Shown here: positions 1-7,479 of the stretch, piece by piece
How positions within the stretch are numbered: position 1 is the first letter of the stretch
How the letters are laid out: the number at the start of each line of letters is the position of its first letter
Source: Phenylobacterium sp. CCH9-H3
GTDB lineage: Bacteria > Pseudomonadota > Alphaproteobacteria > Caulobacterales > Caulobacteraceae
Length of the DNA stretch: 10,874 nucleotides
Assembly (NCBI RefSeq): GCF_001557235.1
Contig: NZ_LSJI01000301.1
Span: 1 to 10,874 of the forward strand
Direction: 5' to 3'
Position numbers and translations under genes: made by a program
Notes under the pieces: model-generated
The model's input: the letters and a program-made list of their open reading frames with translations, nothing else
What the model was told of the DNA's origin: nothing
The model's database searches: none

Positions 1-398
1 AAGGCGAAGCCCAGTATGTCCAGGGGATGGAAGTAGAGCGCACCCCAGATGTCGACCCGCTCGGGGCTGTGATGGGTCTGGTGGAAGACGCGCCACAGGG
101 TGTCCGACCCATGCATGGTGCGGTGCCAGGCGTAGACGCCCAGCTCGTACAGCAGGAACGCCATCGGAGCGCCGACCCAGAGCGGCAGGGCGGTCGCGTC
201 GACCAGCCGGTGCTCGCCCAGGAAGCCGTCCCACAGGAACGGCGCGCGGGTAGAGACGAACCAGTAGAGGATCGCCGAGGCGAGCCCCTTCAGCCGCCAG
301 CCGCGGATGATGGGGAAGGCCCTGGCCGGCGCGAGGATGTCGAAGGCTGCGAAGGCGGCGAAAAGCCCGAACAGCCAGTAGTCGTAGAACCCGAACAC
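1..398 (-). CDS. Sterol desaturase / fatty acid hydroxylase family membrane protein, N-terminal part
   Basis: Partial gene running off the left edge; 132 codons are visible. The family comprises integral-membrane di-iron oxygenases that hydroxylate or desaturate lipids, using clustered histidine boxes facing the cytoplasm. Two boxes are present: HRTMH at residues 92-96 and HQTHH at residues 106-110, followed by another histidine in YFHPLD at about 124. Hydrophobic stretches at about 8-22, 42-50 and 72-90 fit membrane segments. The third histidine cluster expected in the family would lie beyond the window. The GTG start is chosen because AAGGAG sits 6 nt upstream of it and the protein begins sensibly there (VFGFYDYW). 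It is divergent from the flavin oxidoreductase gene. The family is clear but the substrate (sterol, fatty acid, carotenoid or other) cannot be told from this fragment. Confidence 0.85.
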   Translation of the reverse strand, partial: MFGFYDYWLFGLFAAFAAFDILAPARAFPIIRGWRLKGLASAILYWFVSTRAPFLWDGFLGEHRLVDATALPLWVGAPMAFLLYELGVYAWHRTMHGSDTLWRVFHQTHHSPERVDIWGALYFHPLDILGFA

Positions 399-404
399 GG
401 GCGG

Positions 405-410
405 CTCCTT
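405..410 (-). promoter_or_regulatory. Ribosome binding site deciding the GTG start of the desaturase gene
   Basis: On the minus strand the sequence reads AAGGAG followed by six bases and then GTG (398-396). This is a near-perfect Shine-Dalgarno match with good spacing and fixes a non-ATG start for the desaturase-family gene. Confidence 0.75.
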
Positions 411-446
411 TTCTCTTGAGTTGCCTTTCAAGAGCGTGAGCCGGCG

Positions 447-461
447 CCTCACATTGTGAGG
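447..461. promoter_or_regulatory. Perfect 15-bp palindrome in a divergent promoter region (possible operator)
   Basis: CCTCACA-T-TGTGAGG is a perfect 7+7 bp inverted repeat around one base. It is flanked by CCGG on both sides (441-444 and 462-465), and by two extra GTGAG half-site-like copies at 436-440 and 470-474. It lies in the 125-bp spacer between two divergent genes, so an operator for a dimeric regulator controlling one or both is a reasonable inference. A terminator is unlikely because no gene converges here and there is no T-tract. The regulator is unknown. Confidence 0.4.
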
Positions 462-523
462 CCGGTTGCGTGAGGTGGAGCCGCGGGCTGGGATCGCGCC
501 GATGCGGCCCCTACATAGGCGGC

Positions 524-1519
524 ATGGTTCCGCTCTCCGTCCTCGACCTCTCGCCCATCGTCCAGGGCGGCAGCCCCGGCCAGTCCCTGCGCGCCAGCCG
601 CGCGCTCGCCCAGGCGGCCGAACGTTTCGGCTACCAGCGCTACTGGCTGGCTGAGCACCACAACATGACCGGCATCGCCAGCGCCGCGACCGCCGTGGCC
701 CTGGCCTATGTGGGCGACGGCACCTCCACCATCCGGCTGGGCGCCGGCGGTGTGATGCTGCCCAACCACGCCCCGCTGATCATCGCCGAACAGTTCGGCA
801 CGCTGGATGCGCTGTATCCCGGCCGGATCGACCTGGGCGTGGGACGGGCTCCCGGGACCGACCAGCTCACCGCCCGCGCCCTGCGGCGCAACCTCGCCAG
901 CGGGGTCGACCAGTTCCCGCAGGACGTGGTTGAGCTGCTGGCCCTGCTGGGCGATCCGGAACCGGGGCAGGCGATCCGCGCCGTGCCGGGTTCAGGCTCG
1001 AAGGTGCCCGTGTGGGTGCTGGGCTCCAGCCTGTTCGGCGCGCAGCTGGCCGCCGCCCTCGGCCTGCCGTTCGCCTTCGCCTCGCACTTCGCGCCGCAGA
1101 TGATGGACCAGGCCGCGCAGATCTATCGCGAGCGGTTCAAGCCCTCGGAGTACCGGGCGCGCCCCCACCTCATGCTCGGACTGAACGTGGTGGCCGCCGA
1201 GAGCGACGCGGAGGCCCGGTTCCTGTTCTCGTCGCTGCAGCAGGCCTTCATTAACCTCCACCGCGGCCAGCCGGGGCCCCTGCCGCCCCCGCGGGAGGAC
1301 ACCGACGGCTCCCTGGCCGCCACGGTCGGTCCGGGCTCCCCGCTGTCCATGGCGGTGGTGGGCGGCCCCGACACCGTGCGGGCCGGCCTGCAGGCGTTCG
1401 TGGCGCGGCATGCGCCGGACGAGATCATCCTGACGGCCCAGATCTTCGACCAGGACAGGCGAATCCGCTCGCTCGAACTGGCGGCCGCGGCCCGCGATGC
1501 GCTGATGCTGGCCGCCTGA
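524..1519 (+). CDS. LLM class flavin-dependent oxidoreductase (luciferase-like monooxygenase, MsnO8-type)
   Basis: A 331-residue protein of the bacterial luciferase-like superfamily: single-domain TIM-barrel enzymes that oxidise substrates using reduced FMN or F420. Characteristic pieces are the N-terminal strand [11 protein letters not shown] with [15 protein letters not shown] at 40-49 (the conserved EHH region), [18 protein letters not shown] at 73-90, the [11 protein letters not shown] loop at 101-111, and [22 protein letters not shown] near 168-189. Length and order fit the MsnO8/YvbT-like branch, which usually runs about 330 residues. The ATG at 524 is preferred over an in-frame upstream ATG at 470 because the protein starts directly with the first barrel strand, and the 18 upstream codons encode non-conserved Arg/Gly-rich residues lying next to the palindrome. 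No strong ribosome site precedes 524, so a short-leader or leaderless transcript is possible. The substrate is unknown. The stop codon is 7 bp from that of the convergent TPR gene. Confidence 0.9.
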   Translation: MVPLSVLDLSPIVQGGSPGQSLRASRALAQAAERFGYQRYWLAEHHNMTGIASAATAVALAYVGDGTSTIRLGAGGVMLPNHAPLIIAEQFGTLDALYPGRIDLGVGRAPGTDQLTARALRRNLASGVDQFPQDVVELLALLGDPEPGQAIRAVPGSGSKVPVWVLGSSLFGAQLAAALGLPFAFASHFAPQMMDQAAQIYRERFKPSEYRARPHLMLGLNVVAAESDAEARFLFSSLQQAFINLHRGQPGPLPPPREDTDGSLAATVGPGSPLSMAVVGGPDTVRAGLQAFVARHAPDEIILTAQIFDQDRRIRSLELAAAARDALMLAA

Positions 1520-1526
1520 GCCGGCG

Positions 1527-3362
1527 TCAGCCCACCGCCCAGCGGACCGGGTTCTCGGGCTGATAGGCGCAGAACGCCCCGGTGCGGATCGACGCCTCCA
1601 GGTGGCGCCCCAGGGCGGGGTGCGCCTCGCCGATCTTGCGGATGGCGCTGCGGATTCGCCAGGTGACCGCGGTCCGGGCCTTCTCGGCCGGGTCGCCCAG
1701 CCGCCGCCCCCGTCCGCCCAGGCCCACCGCGGCCGAGAGCTGTTCGATCACCCCGTCCAGTTCCGCCGACAGGCGCTCGGTGCGGGCGAAGTCGTTATCG
1801 CGCTCGGCTTCGGCAAGGTCCGCTTGCAGGTCCTGGATCCGGCGCTGGCAGGCGGCGCGGGCCTTGACGTCCATGGCTGCGCCGCTGTCGCCCTCGACGA
1901 GCCGGCCCGCGAGTTCCATGCAGTGGATCCGCTCCCGCGGGGAGGCCAGCAGAAGCGCCAGGTCCGAGAAGCCCTTCATGTCGGGGAGCAGCGCCCGGCG
2001 GCCGGCGAAGTCCAGCTCCCAAAGTCCCCCCTGGCGGGCGAAGCGGCCGCTGTCGGCCGGCGCCGGCGCCTCGACGACCAGGGGGCCGCCCGCGACGTCG
2101 GCCAGCCCCGCCAGGCGCAGGCCTTCGCGCAGGAACGCGGCGTCCTCCTCGCGGGCGAAGGGGTTGGAATCGAAGATGTGCTGCAGCGCCTCGCCGGGGC
2201 GCGGCTCCCGCCCGCCCGTGATGTCGCGGCGGAACGCGTCCAGGAACTTCGGAATCTGGGCTCGCGCCTCCTCCAGGCGGCCCAGATGCGCGTAGCTCGC
2301 GGCCATCAGGGCGGACTGCTCGAAGATCTGGTCCGGCGGCGAGCGCTCGAAGATCGCCAGGCCGGTGGCCAGGTCGCGGGCCACGAAGTGGGGGATGAAG
2401 GAGATGAAGTAGTACCAGGGCTCGTGCAGCGGATTGAGGCGGAACGCCTTGGCCGCCATCTCCAGCGCCTGCTCCGGCTCGCCCAGATAGGCCCAGAGCG
2501 GCGCGATCTGCATCAGGCCGTCCGCATGGTTGGGGCTGAGCTCCAGCGCGCGCTCCAGATGCCGGCGTCCCTGGGGGAAATCGCGGGCGTAGACGTGCAG
2601 GCGGCCGCAGACCACCTGGACGACCGGGTCCATCTCGTCGAGCCCCTCGGCGCGGGCCGCGTAGCGGAGGCACGCGCGGTCGTCCTCCTCCTCGCGCGGG
2701 GTCGCGTGCCGCCAGTTCCAGCGCTTGAAATGGCTGAGCGACAGGCCGGCGTAGGCGCGGGCGTAGGTGGGGTCGATCGAGAGCGCGCGCTCGAAGAGGC
2801 GGCGCGCCTCCTCATCGCTTTCCGGCGTTGATCTGCGCAAGCATTCCAGGCCGCGCAGCCAGCAGTCCTGCGCACGAAGGCTTGTCAGCGGGCGCAGGCG
2901 CGCCTGCGCCAGGCGGGTCAGGCGCACCCGGGCCGTGAGGTGGTTGGCCACCTGCACCGCGATGTCCTCCAGGACCTCGCCGGCGCGCCGGAGCGGCGCC
3001 TCGTACCGCTGGGCCCAGACGACCCGGCCCGCGGCGGCCTCGACAAGGTTCACCTTCACCTGCACGCCCGTCGGCCCGGGGCGCACCGCGCAGTCCAGGA
3101 CGTGGGTGACCCCATAGGCCTCCATGAGCGAGCGCGGGTCGAGCTGATCGGGCGACAGCGACAGGGACGTGCGCGCGGCCAGCACCTCGATGTCGGGCGA
3201 GCGGGCCAGTTCTGCGATCACGTCTTCGAGGAAGCCGGTCGCCGTCCGCCCGGTCTCCGGCTCGAGCGCGAGGGGCGAGAACGGGACCACGGCCACCGAC
3301 GCGGCGCGACGATCCTGCTCCGGGCTGGATGGGTCCCGCTGGAAGAACATGGGTCTGCTCAT
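1527..3362 (-). CDS. TolB-like / TPR protein with C-terminal winged-helix-like module
   Basis: About 611 residues with three parts. Residues 22-150 form a TolB-like alpha/beta domain of the kind that follows adenylate cyclase or CadC-type DNA-binding domains ([10 protein letters not shown], then [35 protein letters not shown]). Residues about 165-375 are TPR repeats (for example [20 protein letters not shown] and [18 protein letters not shown]). Residues about 440-611 match a module often seen at the C-terminus of TPR or AAA-ATPase regulators ([18 protein letters not shown], a charged coiled coil at about 499-545, [30 protein letters not shown]). No cyclase catalytic domain or N-terminal HTH is present, and no signal peptide or membrane segment is seen. 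A cytoplasmic scaffold or regulator is the likely role. ATG at 3362 or 3350 is possible; neither has a good ribosome site. The frame stays open further upstream, but that part would overlap pccB and is not conserved-looking. Divergent from pccB by 103 bp. Confidence 0.85.
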   Translation of the reverse strand: MSRPMFFQRDPSSPEQDRRAASVAVVPFSPLALEPETGRTATGFLEDVIAELARSPDIEVLAARTSLSLSPDQLDPRSLMEAYGVTHVLDCAVRPGPTGVQVKVNLVEAAAGRVVWAQRYEAPLRRAGEVLEDIAVQVANHLTARVRLTRLAQARLRPLTSLRAQDCWLRGLECLRRSTPESDEEARRLFERALSIDPTYARAYAGLSLSHFKRWNWRHATPREEEDDRACLRYAARAEGLDEMDPVVQVVCGRLHVYARDFPQGRRHLERALELSPNHADGLMQIAPLWAYLGEPEQALEMAAKAFRLNPLHEPWYYFISFIPHFVARDLATGLAIFERSPPDQIFEQSALMAASYAHLGRLEEARAQIPKFLDAFRRDITGGREPRPGEALQHIFDSNPFAREEDAAFLREGLRLAGLADVAGGPLVVEAPAPADSGRFARQGGLWELDFAGRRALLPDMKGFSDLALLLASPRERIHCMELAGRLVEGDSGAAMDVKARAACQRRIQDLQADLAEAERDNDFARTERLSAELDGVIEQLSAAVGLGGRGRRLGDPAEKARTAVTWRIRSAIRKIGEAHPALGRHLEASIRTGAFCAYQPENPVRWAVG

Positions 3363-3465
3363 ACAGCAGCGATTTCCGCGGTGCGAGGCCTCCCCTGGCG
3401 GCAGCTTGCTTCCCGGCCGAAGCGCCTCTACGCCTTCGCCTTTCGTCGACACGGGGCGCCCACGC

Positions 3466-4998
<1,533 letters not shown>

Positions 4999-5098
4999 GT
5001 CGGCGTAGGGGTGGGCGCGGCTGCGCACGCGGGTCAGCGCCGCAACGGGGTGCATGCCTTCGTGGCGTTGGGGGTGCAGCCACGCCCAGGGCCACTCT

Positions 5099-5148
5099 GC
5101 GCCCCGCGAGCCGATCCGGCATCGGGTGAAACCCTGAGGCCGGGGCGC
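5099..5148. terminator. GC-rich inverted repeat between convergent pccB and response regulator genes
   Basis: GCGCCCCG at 5099-5106 pairs perfectly with CGGGGCGC at 5141-5148 across a 34-base loop that itself contains a small GGGT/ACCC hairpin. A second perfect 6-bp repeat, CGTGGC/GCCACG, lies at 5061-5066 and 5079-5084. The 151-bp spacer contains no gene and both neighbours end into it. A bidirectional transcription end is plausible, but there is no T-tract, so this is not a classical intrinsic terminator. Confidence 0.35.
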
Positions 5149-5149
5149 G

Positions 5150-5785
5150 CTAAACCTGGATCAGGTTGTGCTTCACCGCGAACCGAACGAATTCGGGTCC
5201 GCTGTGCACGCCCGCCTTTCGCATCGCCGCGGCGCGGTGGCTTTCCACGGTCTTGATGCTGATGCCCAGCAGGCGGGCGATCATCTTGTTGGAGTTGCCC
5301 TCGGCGATGAGCTGGGCGACCTCCAGTTCCCGCAGGCTGAAGGTTTCCAGCCGCCCGGGCGTACGCCCATGCACCACCGTCTCCAGCAACAGGTCCGAGA
5401 CCGAGGCCGAGAAGAAGGGCCGGTTGGCGCCCAGCGCCGAGATCGCCGCCTCCAGATCGAGCTCGGTGTCGGTCTTGAGCAGATAGCCCCGGGCGCCGGC
5501 GGCCAGGCCGCTCCCCACCGTCTCGTCGTCGTCGTGCATGGTGAAAAGCAGGACCCTGATGCTCGGCCGCTCCAGCCGCAGCCGGCGGGTGAGCGCCACG
5601 CCGTTGAGGATCGGCAGCGAGACGTCGAGGACCGCGATATCAGGCGTCTGATTGAGCGCGATCTCCAGAGCGCTCTGCCCGTCGGCGGCTTCGCCGCATA
5701 CCTCCCAGCCCACATGGCTCTCGATCAGGTCACGGACGCCCTTCCTCACGATTTCATGATCGTCAGCGATCATGATGCGCAGCAT
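5150..5785 (-). CDS. NarL/FixJ-family response regulator with LuxR-type HTH
   Basis: A 211-residue two-component regulator. The receiver domain (about 1-120) has the complete phosphorylation set: acidic pair Asp8/Asp9 in IADDHEIVRKGV, phosphoacceptor Asp54 in AVLDVSLP, Thr82 in FTMHDDDE and Lys104 in GYLLKTD. The LuxR/GerE HTH occupies about 147-203 (SLRELEVAQLIAEGNSNKMIA, then LLGISIKTVESHRAAAMRKAG). The start at 5785 is supported by GGAGA five bases upstream and by the receiver beginning immediately. It is almost certainly the partner of the divergent HisKA_3 kinase: NarL-type regulators normally pair with kinases of that class, and the genes share an upstream region. Target genes are unknown; autoregulation through the shared spacer is possible. 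Confidence 0.93.
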   Translation of the reverse strand: MLRIMIADDHEIVRKGVRDLIESHVGWEVCGEAADGQSALEIALNQTPDIAVLDVSLPILNGVALTRRLRLERPSIRVLLFTMHDDDETVGSGLAAGARGYLLKTDTELDLEAAISALGANRPFFSASVSDLLLETVVHGRTPGRLETFSLRELEVAQLIAEGNSNKMIARLLGISIKTVESHRAAAMRKAGVHSGPEFVRFAVKHNLIQV

Positions 5786-6013
5786 GCCTGTCTCCAAAGC
5801 CGGGGCTCGATGACAGGAGTACGTACCGACGCGGCCGCCGACGCCCATCAGGCGAAACCCTCGTCCCGAGGTCGTGGACTCGGGAGGCGTCCGACACTTT
5901 ATGCGGGAATATCGTGTACGAATTCCCTCCAAAGCTGTACCATTCTGACCGGGGAACAGGGCGCGGTCGTCGACGTACATCACGTTGAGGTGACGCCACG
6001 ATGCGAGGCTAGG
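5786..6013. promoter_or_regulatory. Divergent control region with repeated GTAC sites
   Basis: A 228-bp spacer between the regulator and kinase genes, visibly more A/T-rich than the coding DNA around 5890-5945. It contains the 8-bp palindrome GTACGTAC at 5819-5826, two direct copies of TGTAC at 5915-5919 and 5936-5940 (21 bp apart, two helical turns), and the inverted form GTACA at 5975-5979. The clustering suggests operator sites for a DNA-binding dimer, possibly the adjacent regulator, but this is inference from pattern only. Confidence 0.35.
5953..5977 (+). promoter_or_regulatory. Possible EcfG-type promoter for the histidine kinase gene
   Basis: GGAAC at 5953-5957 is followed after 16 bases by CGTA at 5974-5977, one base off the alphaproteobacterial general stress consensus GGAAC-N16/17-CGTT. 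It points toward the kinase gene, with a predicted start site about 30 bases before the ATG. The mismatch keeps this tentative. Confidence 0.3.
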
Positions 6014-7048
6014 ATGCTGGCGCGGACGGAAAGCGGTCGGAGCAGCCCGACGGACTACCGGGAGGTGTTCGCAGCGTTGCCCGTCGCCATGGCGCTGGTG
6101 TCGCCGGAGTATCCGGAACCCCGTGTTCTCGCCGTCACCGAGCGCCTCGCCACGCAACTCGGGGCGCACGCCTCCAGCCTCGAGGGCCGCACGCTCCGGC
6201 AGGTGTTCCCGCCGCGATCGGCCGATCGCCTGGCCCGGGCCGTCGAGGCCTGCCTGCAAACGCAGCAGGCCGTGCGGACCAGGGTGGCCCAGGGCCGTGG
6301 CGAGCGGATCGTCCGCCTCGACGTCCAGGCGCAGTTTGGCTCCGAGGGGGTCCTGCTGACGTTCGCCGCGGCCGCGCGCCGGGCCGGCGCGGTCGAGCCG
6401 GATCCGGCCCTCGCGGTCGCGCAGGCCGAACAGAGGGAGCGCCGGCGCGTGGGGCGCGAACTCCACGATTGCACGTCCCAGCTCCTGGTGGCCGCCCAGC
6501 TGGGGCTGAGTGCGCTGGAGCGCCGGACCGAGCTGAAGGGCGAGGCGCGCCGGATCGCCATCGACGCGCGCCGCTCGATCGGCGCCGCCCTCGCCGAGAT
6601 CCGCACCTTTTCGTTCCTGCTGCATCCTCCCGTGCTGGCCGACGAGGGCCTGCCCAAGGCGCTGGAGGACTTCGGGGCGGGCTTCGGTCCCAGGACGGGC
6701 CTCGGCGTCAAGGTGGAGACGGGGGCGGGACCCTGGAGCCTGCCACGCACGATGGAGATGGCGCTGTTCCGGGTCGCGCAGGAGGCGCTGATGAACGTCC
6801 ATCGCCACGCACAGGCGCGGCATGCGACGGTGCGGCTGTTTCGCGAGGCCTCGACGGTGGTGCTGGAGGTCGAGGACGACGGCGTCGGGCTCCGTCGCCG
6901 AAGCGACCACACCGCCCCCTCCGAACCCCTGGGCGTCGGCCTCAGCGGGATGCTGGCGCGGATGACGCAGCTCGGGGGCTCCCTGACCCTGGAGGAGCAG
7001 GCGCGCGGACTGAAGGTCCGGGCCTGGGCGCCGCAATCCGACCGTTGA
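6014..7048 (+). CDS. Soluble sensor histidine kinase, HisKA_3 type, with N-terminal PAS-like domain
   Basis: A 344-residue kinase lacking membrane segments, so cytoplasmic sensing is expected. Residues about 15-120 look PAS-like (YREVFAALPVAMALV opening, then EGRTLRQVFP). The dimerisation/phosphoacceptor helix is RRRVGRELHDCTSQLL, with His151 in the ELHD motif typical of the NarX/DesK class. The ATPase domain follows: N-box QEALMNVHRHAQARH (Asn261), G1 EVEDDGVGL (287-293) and G2 GVGLSGMLARM (307-317). The ATG at 6014 is chosen for GAGG five bases upstream; an in-frame GTG at 5990 would add eight residues and cannot be excluded. The divergent response regulator is the expected phosphotransfer partner. 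The PAS-like call is weaker than the kinase call, and the signal sensed is unknown. Confidence 0.9.
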   Translation: MLARTESGRSSPTDYREVFAALPVAMALVSPEYPEPRVLAVTERLATQLGAHASSLEGRTLRQVFPPRSADRLARAVEACLQTQQAVRTRVAQGRGERIVRLDVQAQFGSEGVLLTFAAAARRAGAVEPDPALAVAQAEQRERRRVGRELHDCTSQLLVAAQLGLSALERRTELKGEARRIAIDARRSIGAALAEIRTFSFLLHPPVLADEGLPKALEDFGAGFGPRTGLGVKVETGAGPWSLPRTMEMALFRVAQEALMNVHRHAQARHATVRLFREASTVVLEVEDDGVGLRRRSDHTAPSEPLGVGLSGMLARMTQLGGSLTLEEQARGLKVRAWAPQSDR

Positions 7049-7057
7049 GCCGGTCGG
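7038..7057 (+). terminator. Hairpin enclosing the kinase stop codon
   Basis: CCGACCG (7038-7044) and CGGTCGG (7051-7057) form a perfect 7-bp stem around a 6-base loop containing the TGA stop codon (7046-7048). No T-tract follows. It may contribute to transcript ending or 3'-end stability. Confidence 0.35.
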
Positions 7058-7188
7058 TCGACGCCTGAGGGATCGCCCCGGGTTTCACCTGATTCCAGGC
7101 TCAACCTTAGCGGGCAACTCTGGTCCCGGAGCCGTCGGCCGTGGGCATGCCCCCGCTACGCCTGGCGCGGCGGACCAGGGATGGGGCC

Positions 7189-7380
7189 ATGTATCGCAAG
7201 ATGGCGCAGACAGGATTCCTTCGTACGACGTCCGACCGGGGGGGAATCCGAACGCGGCCAGCGCGGCGCGCGGAGTCGTCCCGCTGGCCCGTCGGCGTCT
7301 CGCTGACGATCGCGCTCCTGGTCTCACTGGCCTTGTGGGCTGGGGTGATCTCGGCCGCGATGGTGCTCCTGCGCTTGTGA
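7189..7380 (+). CDS. Possible small single-pass membrane protein
   Basis: A 63-residue frame with a basic N-terminal half (many Arg, one Asp) followed by a clear hydrophobic segment of about 25 residues (VGVSLTIALLVSLALW, then AGVISAAMVLLRL) ending near the C-terminus. The charge distribution suggests the N-terminus is inside. The ATG at 7189 has AGGGA seven bases upstream; an in-frame GTG at 7141 would add 16 residues. No family is recognised. Its stop lies 31 bp before the EcfG-type promoter of the BON gene, so it is probably transcribed separately from that gene. The start region has some codons atypical for the window (CTT CGT, GGG GGA), so coding is likely but not certain. Confidence 0.45.
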   Translation: MYRKMAQTGFLRTTSDRGGIRTRPARRAESSRWPVGVSLTIALLVSLALWAGVISAAMVLLRL

Positions 7381-7411
7381 TCCAGGAGCGGACGCCGGCG
7401 GGCTTTCCATC

Positions 7412-7436
7412 GGAACCCTGCCTCCCGCGCCCCGTT
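7412..7436 (+). promoter_or_regulatory. EcfG/SigT-type general stress promoter of the BON gene
   Basis: GGAAC (7412-7416), a 16-base spacer, then CGTT (7433-7436) is an exact match to the alphaproteobacterial EcfG sigma factor consensus GGAAC-N16/17-CGTT. The predicted transcription start near 7443 would leave a leader of about 37 bases with the AAGGAG ribosome site inside it. Location, orientation and distance to the BON gene all fit. This places that gene in the general stress regulon (PhyR-NepR-EcfG controlled) by inference. Confidence 0.75.
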
Positions 7437-7466
7437 CTCCGCCAAACGGGATTCGCCCGTGAAGCG

Positions 7467-7472
7467 AAGGAG
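7467..7472 (+). promoter_or_regulatory. Ribosome binding site deciding the BON gene start
   Basis: AAGGAG lies seven bases before ATG at 7480. It rules in that start over the in-frame GTG at 7459, which lies upstream of the site and has none of its own. Confidence 0.75.
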
Positions 7473-7479
7473 AACGAAC

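Noticed and set aside
27..419. Plus-strand frame at the left edge
   Set aside because: The opposite strand encodes the histidine-box desaturase-family protein with a good ribosome site; the plus frame has only shadow composition.
3382..3439. TTGCTT-N17-TACGCC as a housekeeping promoter for pccB
   Set aside because: The -10 box is poor and such matches are expected by chance; not strong enough to list as a feature.
3169..3465. In-frame upstream extension of pccB by 99 codons
   Set aside because: It overlaps the divergent TPR gene, its residues are Ser/Pro/Arg-rich and unlike the PccB family, and GTG at 3466 gives the normal family N-terminus and length.
5786..7036. Open frame antisense to the kinase, continuous with the response regulator
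   Set aside because: The receiver domain starts at 5785 with its own ribosome site; the upstream part mirrors the kinase coding sequence and shows no domain.
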